A DNA stretch of 64,000 bases from Erythrophleum ivorense (GCA_026724425.1 JAIUCV010000011.1:8019501-8083500); one strand, 5' to 3'. Shown: positions 46,905 to 59,300, numbered from the stretch's first letter. Numbers and translations are program-made. Notes: a model not told the origin generated them from the sequence alone.

Positions 46905-47342
46905 AAAGTTATTATTTTGGTTCTTATACTTTTATTCATTTTTTAATTTGGTCCCCATTATTTAAAATTTTTTAATTAAGTCCTTTTAGTATTTTGTTAA
47001 ATTTTGCTAATATGGTTAATCATGCATTATCTTAATACTCTAAATATATATGATTTAAACTAATTCACTCAAATAATTTAGTATATGTTGCATCACATGT
47101 CATATATATGCATTAATTTTATTTTATTGCCTATTTTTACTTTCTCTTTTAGTCTAGACCATATATATTCAGAGCATTCAGATAGCATATAATAGCTATA
47201 TTATCAAATTTTAATAAAAAATTGTCAAAAGTTCATTGACAGAGGCTAAATTAAAAATTTTCAAAACTGCAAATTTTTAAATTATGAGAACTAAACTAAA
47301 AATTAAGTGAAACCATAAAGACCAAAAGAATAATTTAACCAA
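46905..47342. repeat. Inverted-repeat element with TTTTGGTC-type arms
   Basis: The left arm (TTATTATTTTGGTTCTTATA, then TAATTTGGTCCCCATTATTT) is mirrored on the right strand (TTATTCTTTTGGTCTTTATG, then TAGTTTAGTTCTCATAATTT). The arms are over 100 bases. No protein is encoded. It resembles long-TIR MITEs common in dicots. Confidence 0.55.
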
Positions 47343-48466
47343 AAATATATTAAACATGAGCTTTTTAATTTTTTAAAATTATATTTTTATTCATAAATGT
47401 AAACATAATATAAATTTATAAGAAAAAATTTAATTAAAATTTAAAAGGATATATTTAAAAATTCAAAGAATAAATAATATTGATTAATATGTGTAACTAA
47501 TTGTAGGTATATGTTTTATAGTTTTGGTATGTAAAATACAATATCTTTTTCTTTTCAGTTATAAATGAGACACGAGACTTAAGGTGGATGGAACAAAGAA
47601 GTAGAAGGGACAGGATCAAACCCGAATATATCAAGTCGCTATAAAACTTAAGTCTAAGAACAAACTATTACCAATTAGGGCCGTTCGTGGCTGACTAACC
47701 CATTCCGTCCTAATCACAATTGGGCCCATCAAGTAAAAAAAAAATTCAGGGCTAGGCCAGCCTTGGGAGCTAGTGGAGCTTGGCCGGACCTTATCCTTTT
47801 ATTAATTTTTTTTATAAGCACTAATATGGAAAGTTTAACTTCTTGAAAGAACAAAATATAATTTTATAAATATTTATATAAAAATTTTACTTTTTTAAGA
47901 GTTAAAATCAAATTAAACATCGAGCTAAATGGACGCCCCACCCATGTGCAGTGTACCACTAATTATTAATATACTAAACATAAAAACGTACTATAATATC
48001 TTATACTATAGCATTTTATATTATAGTATTCAAGAAATCATAATATCTAACATTTAAGTTACACAAGATTCTTCTCTAGTTTATTTGTCAACGGCTGTAC
48101 GGATCTAATTAAATATGTTTCAAGTCCATTAATGTAATTATCATACCTCATGAATCATGATTTAGATTCAATAAAAAAACTAATTTAGTGCGCATGCGTA
48201 TGCAATTGATCGAATAATCCGTCAACTCCGATAATAAACAAAACTATATTAAAATATGTATTTTGAGAGAAAACAACATATAGTATTATTGACAAGATTT
48301 CCGAAGAACATAAAGGTACATTATAATTAAGCGATAAAAATTTGATGAATGATTTAGCACTGGAGAGCTTAAGTAATTAAATTGTTGAAAGATTTAAATT
48401 TAACTTTTTGTGTGTGTGCAGATATAGATAACAAAAAAATTAAAAAAAAAAAGATAAATTTTGCTT

Positions 48467-48469
<3 letters not shown>

Positions 48470-48499
<30 letters not shown>
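48470..48499. repeat. (AT)n microsatellite
   Basis: A TA repeat of about 30 bases. A similar run lies at 48812-48834. Confidence 0.9.
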
Positions 48500-48502
<3 letters not shown>

Positions 48503-48880
48503 AAAGGAAGGCTAATTTGAGAATTGGGGTGACGATGGGATAGTGCTCCCATGACGGAGATTGCAATATGCCGCCTTATATGCAATCAATTATTAATCAC
48601 CTCGTATTGGCCCCATACCTCATTCCCCCAACTCAACCATATATAGCTGACTAATTGCAAGTCATCTTTCTTAATAATTTATGTACATATAAATTCTTTC
48701 CCTATATATAAATAAAATGAAGGCATGCATGTGCCATTCTTTGTGGGAAAATCTTGTTGTATTTGGGCCCTTTTTTTTTTTTTACTACATTAGAAAGTTT
48801 GAACCTTGACACTATATATATATATATATATATACATCTCTTTCCATTCAACGCTTATTACTTAATTAGGACATTCTACA

Positions 48881-49690
48881 TGGTTTGAGATCATATTTTA
48901 TAATTTGAAGAAGTTATACTCTATTCAGAGACCTCCAAAATCTTTCCAATAATAATCTTGTGGGCTGCTGGGCAAAGCGCAATTACCTTTTTCTTTTACT
49001 ATTGCATGAGCTTGATCCGAATAGTCATATACGATGACGTGTTTGAGTCTACGCGGTTAACTTGAGATCATATTTTACGATTTGAAGAAGTTGTATTCTA
49101 TTCAGAGATCTGCAAAATCTTTTCAATAATAATCATGTGGGCTGCTGGGCTTAGTAGCAATTACTTTTTTCTTTTACTATTGCATGATCTTGATCCGAAT
49201 ACGTCATTACGATGATGTGTTTGAGTCTATATGGTTCGAGATCATTCTTTATAATTTAAAGAAGTTATATTATAATCTTTTTTTTTTTGGCCCTTTCTTT
49301 GCTATTGAGGGATCTGCCAAATCTTGCTATGGAGGTGCAATAATAATCATGGCGATAGCACAATTACCATTTTTATTTTTTTGTTTACTGTTGAATGACC
49401 TTGATCCGAATGCGTCATTATGATGATGTGTTTGATATCTTTTCCAATTTCCATACCTAAATGATGCGTTGCGCAAAATTAAACCACTAGAGTTATTGAT
49501 TAGTTACAAAAGATATATATCTCATAATTAATAATTAAACCCTTGTCATCATATATGCTTCAAGAGAAAGAAATCTAGTACAAAAATAATTTCATCGCTA
49601 TTGCATAAGCTTAATTGATCCGAATGCGTCATTACGATGATGTGTCTGATATCTTTTCCCTATTTCCGTAGCCAAATGATGCGTTGCGCG
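48881..49690 (+). repeat. Degenerate tandem array, ~170-215-bp units
   Basis: The phrase GATCCGAAT-x-CGTCATTACGATGATGTGTTTGA recurs four times, near 49015, 49192, 49402 and 49617. The preceding phrase GAGATCATATTTTAyrATTTGAAGAAGTT occurs at about 48886, 49064 and 49238. GTGGGCTGCTGGGC is in the first two units. The last two units share a different 3' part (GATATCTTTTCC through AATGATGCGTTGCGC and on to ATTAGTTACAAAAGATATAT). So two overlapping unit types are repeated in one array. No long ORF. Confidence 0.75.
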
Positions 49691-51162
49691 AAACTAAACC
49701 AATAGAGTTATTAATTAGTTACAAAAGATATATATCATAATTAATAATTAGAATGCTTGTCATCATGCTTGCATCTAGAGGATTATATTTATTAGATACT
49801 GAGCCTTGAATCTAATGTAGACTTAAGCCTAATCCACAACGAGGAGACCTTTCCTTCTATATATTCACAAATAGAGTTACGAATGACAAAAGTCTCTCGC
49901 AATTGTAAATCCTTGCAAAGGGGATCTTATTTGAAGATTTGGATTTTAAAAAAAAAATTTCGGTGAGAATGAATTAGAAAGTTTCTTCAAAAATAGTTAA
50001 AAAATGAGATGGGAAAACATATTCCCACCTTGGGAGATTCTTATCTTTATCAAATTATAAAATATATCTTTTTTATTTATATTAATATATATTTTTTAGT
50101 CTAAAATATATAAAAAACCCTAATTAAAACTTTTTTCAAATTAGAATCTAGAAGCTCTCTTCTCATATTAGAAATCCTTTTCTCATCTTTAACTTTCTTC
50201 TACGGTAAAGATCTGACTTTTTAACGTCGCTAAAAACATGTGTTGCCTGCCATGCCACCCCATGAGATCTTTGCGGGGATCCATGAGGACTCGCAGAATA
50301 GAGATGGGGGAAATTCTCCCAGCAAGAATTGCACTATAACCATAACATAAAAAAGCAACTAGAAAAGCAATAAGGAGAAGAAATTCGATGACAAATTAGT
50401 ATTTTACAACTAAGAAAAAGAAAAGGTGAATGACTACGGTAAGACTAAATTACTAAAATAATAAAAAGCAGCAAAAGCTCTGCAACGCCCTGTAACACTG
50501 CAGCTTTTTTATTTCTTTACAAAAAATATTAGTTTGTTTAATATATTTTTATTAATGTATTCCAATGTTTTTATTAATTTTAATTTATTAAATTTAATAT
50601 ATTATATTAATATTAAATTGTTATTACTATTCTTATTATATTATCTATTTATAATATATACTAAATTATATATATATATATGTTTAATATTATAAATAAT
50701 AATTTTTATACATTTAAATATATTTTTAATAAAATATAATTTTATTAAATAAACTCTGAATTTCTTTTTCCTCCTGACATTTTGTAAGAAACATCCCTCC
50801 TCAATACAAAACATTTACAAGTTCATTTTAAAAAAATAATTTTACTTTTGGAACCCTGGTTGAGTTTGGAACAATTAGGCTGAAGGCTTGGATTGACAAC
50901 TTGGTTTTAGTTTTTAGTTTTTCTTTTAATTTAGGCTAAAGGTCTTTTCCTCTTTTGTTTTTTTTGGTTTTTTTTATTGTTTTTTTTGTAAGTTTTTTTA
51001 AGTCATTTGAATTTAGGTGTTTTGGGCTTTTAAAATTACCAGGACTTTTAAAAATGGGTTAGAGTTACTTGGATTCCAATTAATTCTTCACATTTGACTT
51101 TAGATCTAATCTTAAATTTTTTTTTTTGGGTTTCTTTTTTGGTTTTCATTATTTTTGTTGTG

Positions 51163-51189
51163 GTTGTTGTTGTTGTTGTTGTTGTTGTT
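51163..51189. repeat. (GTT)n microsatellite
   Basis: Nine GTT triplets in a row, in otherwise T-rich intergenic DNA. Confidence 0.9.
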
Positions 51190-51876
51190 ATTTTGCATTT
51201 TATGCTCATTGAATTTTATTATTATTTTTTGGAGCATATTTAGATAAAATACAATATTTACAGTGATATCATTACTTATTCTACAAGTAGAAAATTGTAG
51301 ATTTATTTAATTCCAACTTACAGGGGAGTGGTAAATGATGCTTATAAGAAAGTTGCCAAGTTTATTACTTTGTACAATTAGATGGTTATAATTATGTCAT
51401 GTAGCCTACGTAGTATAAAGGAACAGTAGTTGTTGTAGAAAGTAAAAGTTTGAACTAAGTCATTCAATTGACTTTAATTAGTGTGTGTTTGGATTTACGA
51501 TGAGTAAAATTGATTTTGGTAAACCTGAGTTTGCAAAATTGATTTTGTGTAAAAGTGAGTTTACCTGAACGTGATTTATGTTTAAAAATTTTAGTTGAAA
51601 AGTGATTTGAGTAAAATTGATGTTGTTTGAATATTATATACCAAAATTACTTTTAGGTGTAAAATTATCAGAAAGAGTATTCATATTATTTTGTTTGATT
51701 TAATACTAAAACATTACTTTCTTTTTTTCTTAATAGCATTTAGCAAATAATATATCATAATACATCTTTTTATTCCTATTGTACTATAACTAAAATATAA
51801 ATTAAAAATAAATATTTTAATTAAGTCTACAGATTTGCATAGCATAGAAATAGTGTATTATAATTACTTGAAATTA

Positions 51877-53157
51877 CTAATAATTTTGTGCATGTATTAC
51901 AATTTGGTTCCGAATGTTGTCTCGAAGTTGATCCATTTCAGGTGAAGAGACAATATTTAGACTTGGCAATGGATCTAGGCCAATGTGCTCATCAATTTCT
52001 CCTTCAAATTGACTTTCATCTTCAAGATGGCTGAACTCAATATCTATTATGGAATTTCTTCTAATAAAATTATGTATAGTCATTGTCGTGCTAACTATTT
52101 GTACTTGTGTTTCAATTTTGAATTTTGTCATGCACCGTAAAATTTTAAACCTATTCTTCTATATCCAAAAAGTTCTTTCTACTCAAACTTGAATGGTAAT
52201 AGTTGAATACCTCATTATCATTTTTAAATCTAAAAGAATGTCTAAAATCAGGGAGATGATAACACTCACATTTATACGGACCAATGTATCCAACGGGGGT
52301 TGGATAGCCAGCATCCATCAGATAAAATTTATCTAGTAAATAATTAAAGTATTATACATTAATTGTTGACGGTTAAAAATTGTAACCATAACAGTGAGAG
52401 TATGAATATACCTGGAAGAGGATGGGGGAAGTTCATGCTCAGAGTCATGAGAGCATGAGAAAATACATGAGCATCATGAGCAATGCCTTCCCATCCAGGC
52501 AAGGCAAACAAGAAACACATGCCCCAATCACATACAGCCATGACATTTTGTGTTGGATGCCCTTTTCTACCAATAAATCTTGGTTGTTCACTAGGGCTAA
52601 CCACGCATGGTATATGAGTTCCATCAATTACTCCAATGGCATTCTTAAAAAATGGCTAATATTGTGGGTCATTTCGAATCTTTGGATGGGTTGAACCAAA
52701 TGTTTGATCTTGTGGCTTAATGTATTTGAAGGCCAATCTCATGCAAGCAAGTAATACTGCATGTAAATGCCTACTTATAGTCTCTCCTGAACGTTGAAAC
52801 CTTTCTTGTAGCATTCTATTACATACTCCATGGCCAACCATATTTAAAAAAATTGCAACCATCTCTTCAATTCTCATACGTGTAGTGTGGTTCAACCCAC
52901 ATTCAACTAATTTAATGCAAAATTTATGAAACACATTTTTTCATGCGAAACATCTCATAACAGCGAGTGGGATGCCCTTGTAATATTTCTTGAACTCAAG
53001 AATGACCAATTTGTTCACTCGTTCTACATGGTTGTTTACATAAATATGTCACTGTATACTTACCAATTAGTGCAGCCACATGAATTTGTTGCTCTCGAGA
53101 AAGAATTTGTGTCATTTCAGTTTCCATTTCTCCATCTTGTATTTCCTTAAATTCCAT
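51877..53157 (-). pseudogene. PIF/Harbinger transposase (HARBI1/ALP1-like), broken
   Basis: The minus strand encodes parts of a DDE transposase/nuclease of the HARBI1/ALP1 type. The start is MEFKEIQDGE at 53157, with a donor-like GTAAGT after about 94 bases. Recognisable motifs are QEILQGHPTRCYEMFRM, VQERFxxSGETISRH (as LQERFQRSGETISRH), IGVIDGTHI with the first catalytic Asp, GWEGIAHDAHVF, a FYLMDAGYPTPVGYIGPYK segment after an intron-like gap, and TTMTIHNFIRRNS near the end. Lesions include a stop just before VQEILQ, a frameshift after FRMKK, a stop before PFFKNAIGVIDG, and a frameshift plus stop around ERTFWI. It cannot make an intact transposase. The gene lies downstream of ORF1 on the same strand. 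Confidence 0.8.
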
Positions 53158-53531
53158 TTATACCTAAAAAAAAGCATTATAAGATGAATATAAACCAATA
53201 AAGCATAGTCCGAATATAACAATACATTACAATCACAAATCCATAAAAACACAAACTTATAAACCATAGTCCGAAGACAAGAGCATAGTCTGAATACCAT
53301 CACAAAACGTAAAAGCATAGTCTGAATACGAAAGCATAATCCAAATAGAAAAGCATAGTGCCATCATAAACCATCAAAACATAACCCGAATACAAATTCT
53401 AAGTCAACTCATGGTGGAGATTTCATGAATGGAAGTGGATTATCTACTGCATGTCGAAGCCAAATCAACCTCCGATCCTCATAACCATGAAAGGTGGCAA
53501 ACATCTCCCGATTTTGTTTATATATCATCAT

Positions 53532-54440
53532 CTAACAACAGTTTGCATACCACATTGGATCACTGATAATCTCATTGATTAAGTTCAGCTCGGCCATGAT
53601 TTCTTTCATTAATGTTCCAGGTGGTTTTGTAGGACCGGTACGACATGTATTTGCAATGACACTTATAGCATCAGCTATCTTTGATGCTGTAGGAACTTTG
53701 GCCTTACTTGTCTGCTCACTAGGGTCAGTTCTCTTTCTCTTGCTACCACTTATTTGGCCACTAGTCCCCTGGGATGGACATAAATTGATATTTGCAACTA
53801 TTTCAGTTGCCCCAATATTGTCATCTCCACTATCACCAGATCCTTCTTTTATATCTAACCCAATATTGTCTAAGTTCGAGCGGTACCCATCCTCGCTCTC
53901 AAGCGGGTCATTAGGGAATGTCATTGACGATAGTACTCATGCAAATTGTCCAATTGAAACTACATCTTTAAAAAGTATAGTTAAATCTTGGACAAATGGA
54001 AGTCCCTTATACCTAAATTTCCCATATTATGGATTTTCCTGCATAAATAGGACAACTCATCACTTTCACAAATAATCAAGCAAAAATATTGCAATTAACT
54101 AACAAATACATGATGCATAGCGTACCAATTCTTTTTTCTCCCACCACTCATCAGGTGCATCAACGGTCATCTTCAGACTATCCCACCCTAGGCCTATTTC
54201 TTTGGCAAATAATTTATGTCATATTGACCATTCTTTTTTTAGGCTATCCCATTTGTTTTTTAGTTGAACTCTATCATAATTTCGTTCGGTCAATCTATTG
54301 ACTTGCTCAATAATAGCCTTCCACCCTTTTTTCGTTAAGGTTGTTCCATTGTGTTCTCCCTTTTGGACTTGGTCTAAGCATGTTTTAATAAAATGTTCAG
54401 TTGTTCTTGGATCCCATACAGCCTTTTTTTGAGAACTCAT
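53532..54440 (-). pseudogene. Harbinger ORF1, Myb/SANT-like DNA-binding protein, broken
   Basis: Model: exon 1 is 54126-54440 and exon 2 is 53532-54038, split by an 87-base GT-AG intron and in frame across both. The N-terminal half carries the Myb/SANT-like domain of plant L10-interacting-type proteins (WDPRTTEHF, GTTLTKKGW, RVQLKNKWDSLKKEW, DAPDEWWEKK). The C-terminal part has the PTASKIADAI and NEIISDP motifs. Three in-frame stops break it at 54219-54221, 54027-54029 and 53937-53939. In PIF/Harbinger elements this protein normally assists the transposase in binding DNA; here neither could be made whole. Confidence 0.75.
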
Positions 54441-55301
54441 TTTTCTATGTAGCCAAAAAAAGTATAAACAACTAAAACCAGTATGCACAAATTTTCAACA
54501 GGCCCACATACATTAATAAGTAGGAATATACATTAAAAGGACAAACTGAAAGAATAAGAACATCGAACATGCATGATTCTTAAACATAGTGAAAAAAAAT
54601 CAAAAGCGAAAAGGATTACATCCACAAATTGATTATTAAAATTGATTATTAATATTACTTTTGTGTAGTATATTATTTTAATATATTAAAATGTTCTAAT
54701 ATGTTTTAATATCATTTTTAACATTACTTTAGTGTATCATTTTTTAATATACAATATGTTCTAATATTATTTGCTACAAAAAACTACGGCATTTCATGCT
54801 AGCTTAGGCGGTTGATGTACTTTAATAAAATAATATTATGTGTTTTTATTAACTTATGTATTTAACAATTATTACATTATAATTAAAGTCTATGATTTTT
54901 TAAATTCATAATGTTATATTTTCAACATTTCACTCTCGAGAAGTCTTATATTTTCTTCACAGATCTGATCAACGGATGGGTGGTAGCATATAAAAAAAAC
55001 TTGGGTTTCAAATTAAGTTAGCTACGGAGAAGGAATGACAAATTAAAACCTAACCATTTGTATAACAAAGCAGATTTCGTGTTTGAATATTTGAATTATT
55101 AGCTATAATGCTTCCAAAGCCAAAAGACTACAAAATTAAGGTTATTGTCCTTTTTTCTTGGCAAAGTAAACAGAGTAAAGTCAACATTAGCAGTTATAAA
55201 TATTTCAGGATGTACACCTCAAAATAAGATAACCATTTTTACTAGTTAAAAGTGAATTTACCAAGATGATTACTTAAGGTAAAATGGGTAAAAGGAGAAG
55301 C

Positions 55302-55308
55302 TATATAT
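55302..55308 (+). promoter_or_regulatory. TATA box of the extensin-like gene
   Basis: TATATAT within CTATATATTG lies about 60 bases upstream of the preferred ATG at 55362, a normal spacing for a plant TATA element. Confidence 0.5.
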
Positions 55309-55361
55309 TGGGTGGCTCTTGCTGTCCTAAGAACACAACGAAAACCCAGTTGAAAAGAGAA

Positions 55362-55715
55362 ATGGCGTCTCGTAAAACTGCTCTCACTCTTTTATTGGCT
55401 TTAGTCTCTCTCAGCTCAATATCTCAAATCTCTGCTGATCACTACGTCTCCTCATCTCCTCCATCTCCCAAGGAGTATCCCCCAGTGACTCCTCACTATC
55501 ACTATCCATCATCGCTGCATCTGATCTACTTGGCTCCTGCACCAAAAAGCCCTCACCATTACACCTCCCCACTGCCCCCGGTGCCCTCTCCTCCTCCTCC
55601 TCCCAAGCATCCCCACCGTCACTCCTCTCCTTCGCCACTAGGTTACTCGCCACCTCCACCGGTGTACTCTCCCCTACCTCTAGTCTACTCTGTGTCAGCC
55701 ACCAAAGGCACCTAA
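55362..55715 (+). CDS. Extensin-like proline-rich secreted protein, probably frameshifted
   Basis: A short cell-wall type protein of 117 residues. I prefer the ATG at 55362 to the upstream in-frame ATG at 55284 because it begins a good signal peptide (MASRKTALTLLLALVSLSSI, cleavage likely before ADHY). The mature part is rich in Pro, Ser, His and Tyr (SSPPSPKEYPP, PSPPPPPKHPH, SPPPPVYSP), like extensins that are hydroxylated, glycosylated and cross-linked in the wall. The frame ends with VYSVSATKGT, unlike the family. One frame over, proline-rich coding resumes at once (QPPKAPKKGGKVYHSSSPP) and runs to a stop at 55792-55794. A single-base change has probably cut the protein short. It is also much shorter than typical extensins. 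It lies beside, or within, a dead Harbinger element and may be a pseudogene. Confidence 0.6.
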   Translation: MASRKTALTLLLALVSLSSISQISADHYVSSSPPSPKEYPPVTPHYHYPSSLHLIYLAPAPKSPHHYTSPLPPVPSPPPPPKHPHRHSSPSPLGYSPPPPVYSPLPLVYSVSATKGT

Positions 55716-55801
55716 GAAGGGTGGCAAAGTTTACCATTCTTCTTCTCCACCCACTGTACTCTCCCCACACTCCCCTCTAACGGATGGGTGCTAACTTCCT
55801 T

Positions 55802-55845
<44 letters not shown>
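55802..55845. repeat. (TC)n(AC)n compound microsatellite
   Basis: CT repeats followed directly by about 30 bases of CA repeat, just past the extensin-like frame. Confidence 0.9.
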
Positions 55846-55848
<3 letters not shown>

Positions 55849-56371
55849 CAGCACCTCGTTGACGATACAGTGCAGCAAACGATTCAATGCAACAAACGAT
55901 TCAATGAAAGGCATGCAGCAGAGGTTTGAGAAGAGTGCATGTTAGAGGAAGAAGATGTTGCCTGAAACAAAGAGGAAGAAGATGGAGGAGCACACAGAAG
56001 CCTGAACCTTCAACTTGACACGTCCAAAATGCTCACCACTGTAATATGTATGCGAAACAGAGACAAACAGAGGAGTTTGTAGCGATGATCTGAACAAACC
56101 ACAAGATGAATGTTTGTTGCATCCTCGGACTCGTACATTGGGTATAAAGGATTGGTCGTTGGAGATATTAATGTTACTTCAATGCAACACGACCACGTTG
56201 ACAGAAAGCAAGTTCAAGTTACTTCAATGCAACGTGCTTTTCGGATCTCCTGGAATCTTGGTGCGTCTATCTCAACGTGGATCCAAACTTGTTGAAAATC
56301 GGTTTTTCCTATGCAAACCCCAGTTTAGGCTGAAATGTAAGTGGAATGAAGCCGATCCAAACACACTCTTA

Positions 56372-59300
56372 AAAGTTTCTCTCATCCGAGATTTCCTTCA
56401 TTCTTCTTTCTTACTTCTTTAGTTTCTCTTCTTTTCATCCTTTGTTATTTAGTCAAATGAGGAAAGAAGATGATGATGAGGGGGAAGAGAAAGAAAATTA
56501 AAAAAAAAAATCTCAATTAACATGCCATGTCATTTTTAATGGTATTAATCTCTTGGATTTATTTAAAATGTTTTAAAACTTATGGATTTATTTGGAAAAA
56601 AAATTATATTGAAAACTAATATGAAATTTAAATATACTTTTAAGATTGAAATAAGATTTTGACCAAAATTAAAAAAGACAAAGTATTAACTAGCCCATTT
56701 ATTACGTAAAATATAAAATAAAAATAATTGCAAAGGAAATAAAAAAATATTTTAAAAATATAAATGATCTTTGTGCTCTTATTTAAATAAATAATAATAA
56801 TAAATTATTAAACAATAATTATAAAAATATAATAAACTTTATATAAAAATTATGTATTTTTAATAAAAATTACCGGTCAGGGCTAAGTAGCAATACGAGG
56901 AAGATAGTCATAGAACGTCCATCCAAGGAGCGTCTTTGATTCGGTGGACGTTGACAAGGAATTTGGTCGTTTTTGACATGGCGTCAGCGTTAGTATCAAA
57001 ATGGATGCGAAAAAGGAGAGAAGTCCCAATTTCGAAGAACATGGGAGGAATGTTGGTCGAAGGAGGGGGAAACAATACAAAGATATGTCTAACAACTTGT
57101 GTGACGGAATCAAATGAACGAAGGAAAAAGTGCGGAAGGAGGCTTAAGCCGCAATTTCTACAGAAACAGAAACTCGGTCATTGCTAAGAATCATCATGGT
57201 AGACTTTGAGACTACCATTTTCAAATACAGGTGTGTAGCTAGTGTGATCCACGGACATTTTGTTTTTATTAACTTTATATTAATATCATATATAAATATT
57301 ATTCAATAGGTAACAATAATATATAATGTAGAATAAAATAAAAAATATTAAACTTTAATATGTTACACTATGAATCTTTTTAGGAGATTTCTGATAAAAG
57401 TAAACAAATACTTCAAACAAATTGATAGAGAGGTAAACGAATACTCCAAACAGATGTCAATAAAAAAATTTAAGGCACAATATTTTTTGAAGAGATTGAT
57501 ATAAAGAAATATTATTATAATTATGTCAATGAACAATTCAAAAACTTTGAAAAGTATTACCATGTAATTTACAAAAGATTCTTATAATAAAAAAAAATTA
57601 AAAAAAAATTCAACTATCCTCTGTGTTCATGTTCCGTCAATTCAATCAAAATTTACAAAAAGAAAAAAATGTAAATATTTACTCCTCTAATTTTTAACCA
57701 TTAGTAAATATTTTTTTAACTTTGAAAACTTAAAAATGTCCCCTTCCAATTATTATTCTTTATGATTTAAAATCTTTTTATCCATTTTTTAAAATAACAT
57801 TATTAATGAAGATGACACATCTGGATTTATTTTTTTCAACTGTTATCTCCCAACGAATGAAATTATGTTACGTGATAAATGCTAGAGTTTGAAGTGACAC
57901 TTTCGTTGATAAATTTATCAAAAAATAGATAGAATGATTTAAATCTTAAAAGGTAGTTAAAATGACTAAAAATTAAAAGATATTCTTTTTCGACCTTTAC
58001 AAAATACTAAAAAGTTTTAACAGACTAATATATATGCAAAATATTTAAAATTTAATAGTTACTCATTTTTCTCTAGTATAATCCAAATGTTCAAATTTAT
58101 AAATAACATCTAATAATTACAAATAATTAATGTGAAGAGTATGCCTTTAAAATAACACAGAAAAGGAATAGTTTAGACAAAGTCCAGGATACTCCAACTA
58201 TTATATAAAAATATCATTATTGTTGCATGAACATTAGTCATTCAAAATTAAGCTACCTTTTATTATCCAAAAAAAAAAAGGCTACCCTGCATATAATCTA
58301 ATCAAATTTATAAAACATTCATTATTTAGATACTAAAATATATTTTTTTTAAAAAATTGAAAGATACTCACTTCTTTGTGGATCCATTTCAAAATTTCCA
58401 AATTATCAAATTTTAGTATCGTTTAAAAAAAGAAAACGTATATATATGAGCGTGTGTGTAAGAACTCGTAAGAAAATATCATGTCTAATTTTAGCCTCAT
58501 TTTGGAAAAAAAAAAGTTTAAAATGAGTCTTTTTTTTTAAGTCAGAATTTGTTTATATAAATTAAAATAAAAGCATTACAAACAAAAATTAATATAATTT
58601 AAGACAAGAAATCGACGATATTTCGTTCTCACCTAAAGGATAATAACAAGTTACTGTAAAAAAGACTCTCCGAAGTTACCGAGTGACAGCTCTTAAGACT
58701 CAAAACAAGAGTCGCATTTAGATTAGGACAGGGAGTCAGGGACCTCATACCATGAATTTCTGTTATAGAAAATGTAGGACAAAGGGAGAAACACTCTTTG
58801 CACCTTTATAGCAGCCACCTCCGCCCATGGATATATTAAATCTATCTTAATGGGTAGATTAATTTAACAACAAAGGTACCTTTTGTAAATAGATCGGATA
58901 ATTTATTTAATGGACCATCATCTCAAATTATATATTTATTTAGATTATTTTTTAATTGAATTTATTATTTTTAAATAAATTACGTCAATGTGAACCATCT
59001 GTATACAAGATTATTGACATTAATTTAATTTAAATTTTAAAAAATACGTCACTTTAATCTTGATTTAGGACTAAATTGATGTTATTAAAATTTTTTGGAA
59101 ACCAATAAATAATTAACTGTTTTTTCAATTATTTTCTTCTATTTAGATTTAATATAATTAATGAGTCTATATAATTCGCTTAACATCAGCTTTAGTTTTT
59201 AAAATTGAGATGAGGTTTGATATTTAGATTTTGATTCGTACCTGATCCCCTTTCGTTATTTTATAGGTTCCCAAAACCTTGTATCTCTTTCGACAACCAA

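Larger units (their letters stand above)
44091..48880. other. Intergenic, AT-rich
   Basis: After the DUF506 3' region I see microsatellites and two inverted-repeat elements (46045-46465, 46905-47342). One possible exon remnant lies on the minus strand (45651-45905). No confident gene. Confidence 0.5.
51481..56368 (-). mobile_element. Candidate PIF/Harbinger element (non-functional)
   Basis: The left end reads GTGTGTGTTTGGAT and the right end reverse-complements to GAGTGTGTTTGGAT. Both are flanked by TTA (51478-51480 and 56369-56371), the duplication expected of PIF/Harbinger. Inside are both proteins typical of such elements, on the minus strand. Only the outer ~14 bases of the ends match, and GTGTTTGGAT ends are shared by many MITEs, so the right end may belong to an unrelated MITE. 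The left end beside the transposase is more secure. If the whole span is one element, it also contains the extensin-like ORF. Confidence 0.4.

Noticed and set aside
48881..49690. CRISPR-like regular repeats
   Set aside because: The units are long, degenerate and directly adjacent without unique spacers; the genome is plant nuclear.
53575..54075. Plus-strand 166-codon ORF
   Set aside because: It is antisense to the Harbinger ORF1 remnant, whose frame carries recognisable motifs.
55284..55361. Upstream in-frame ATG of the extensin-like ORF
   Set aside because: It would start before the expected transcription start and places 26 charged residues ahead of the signal peptide.
55411..55770. Minus-strand 119-codon ORF
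   Set aside because: It is antisense to the proline-rich ORF. Pro-rich coding often leaves a long Gly/Arg/Glu-rich antisense frame.
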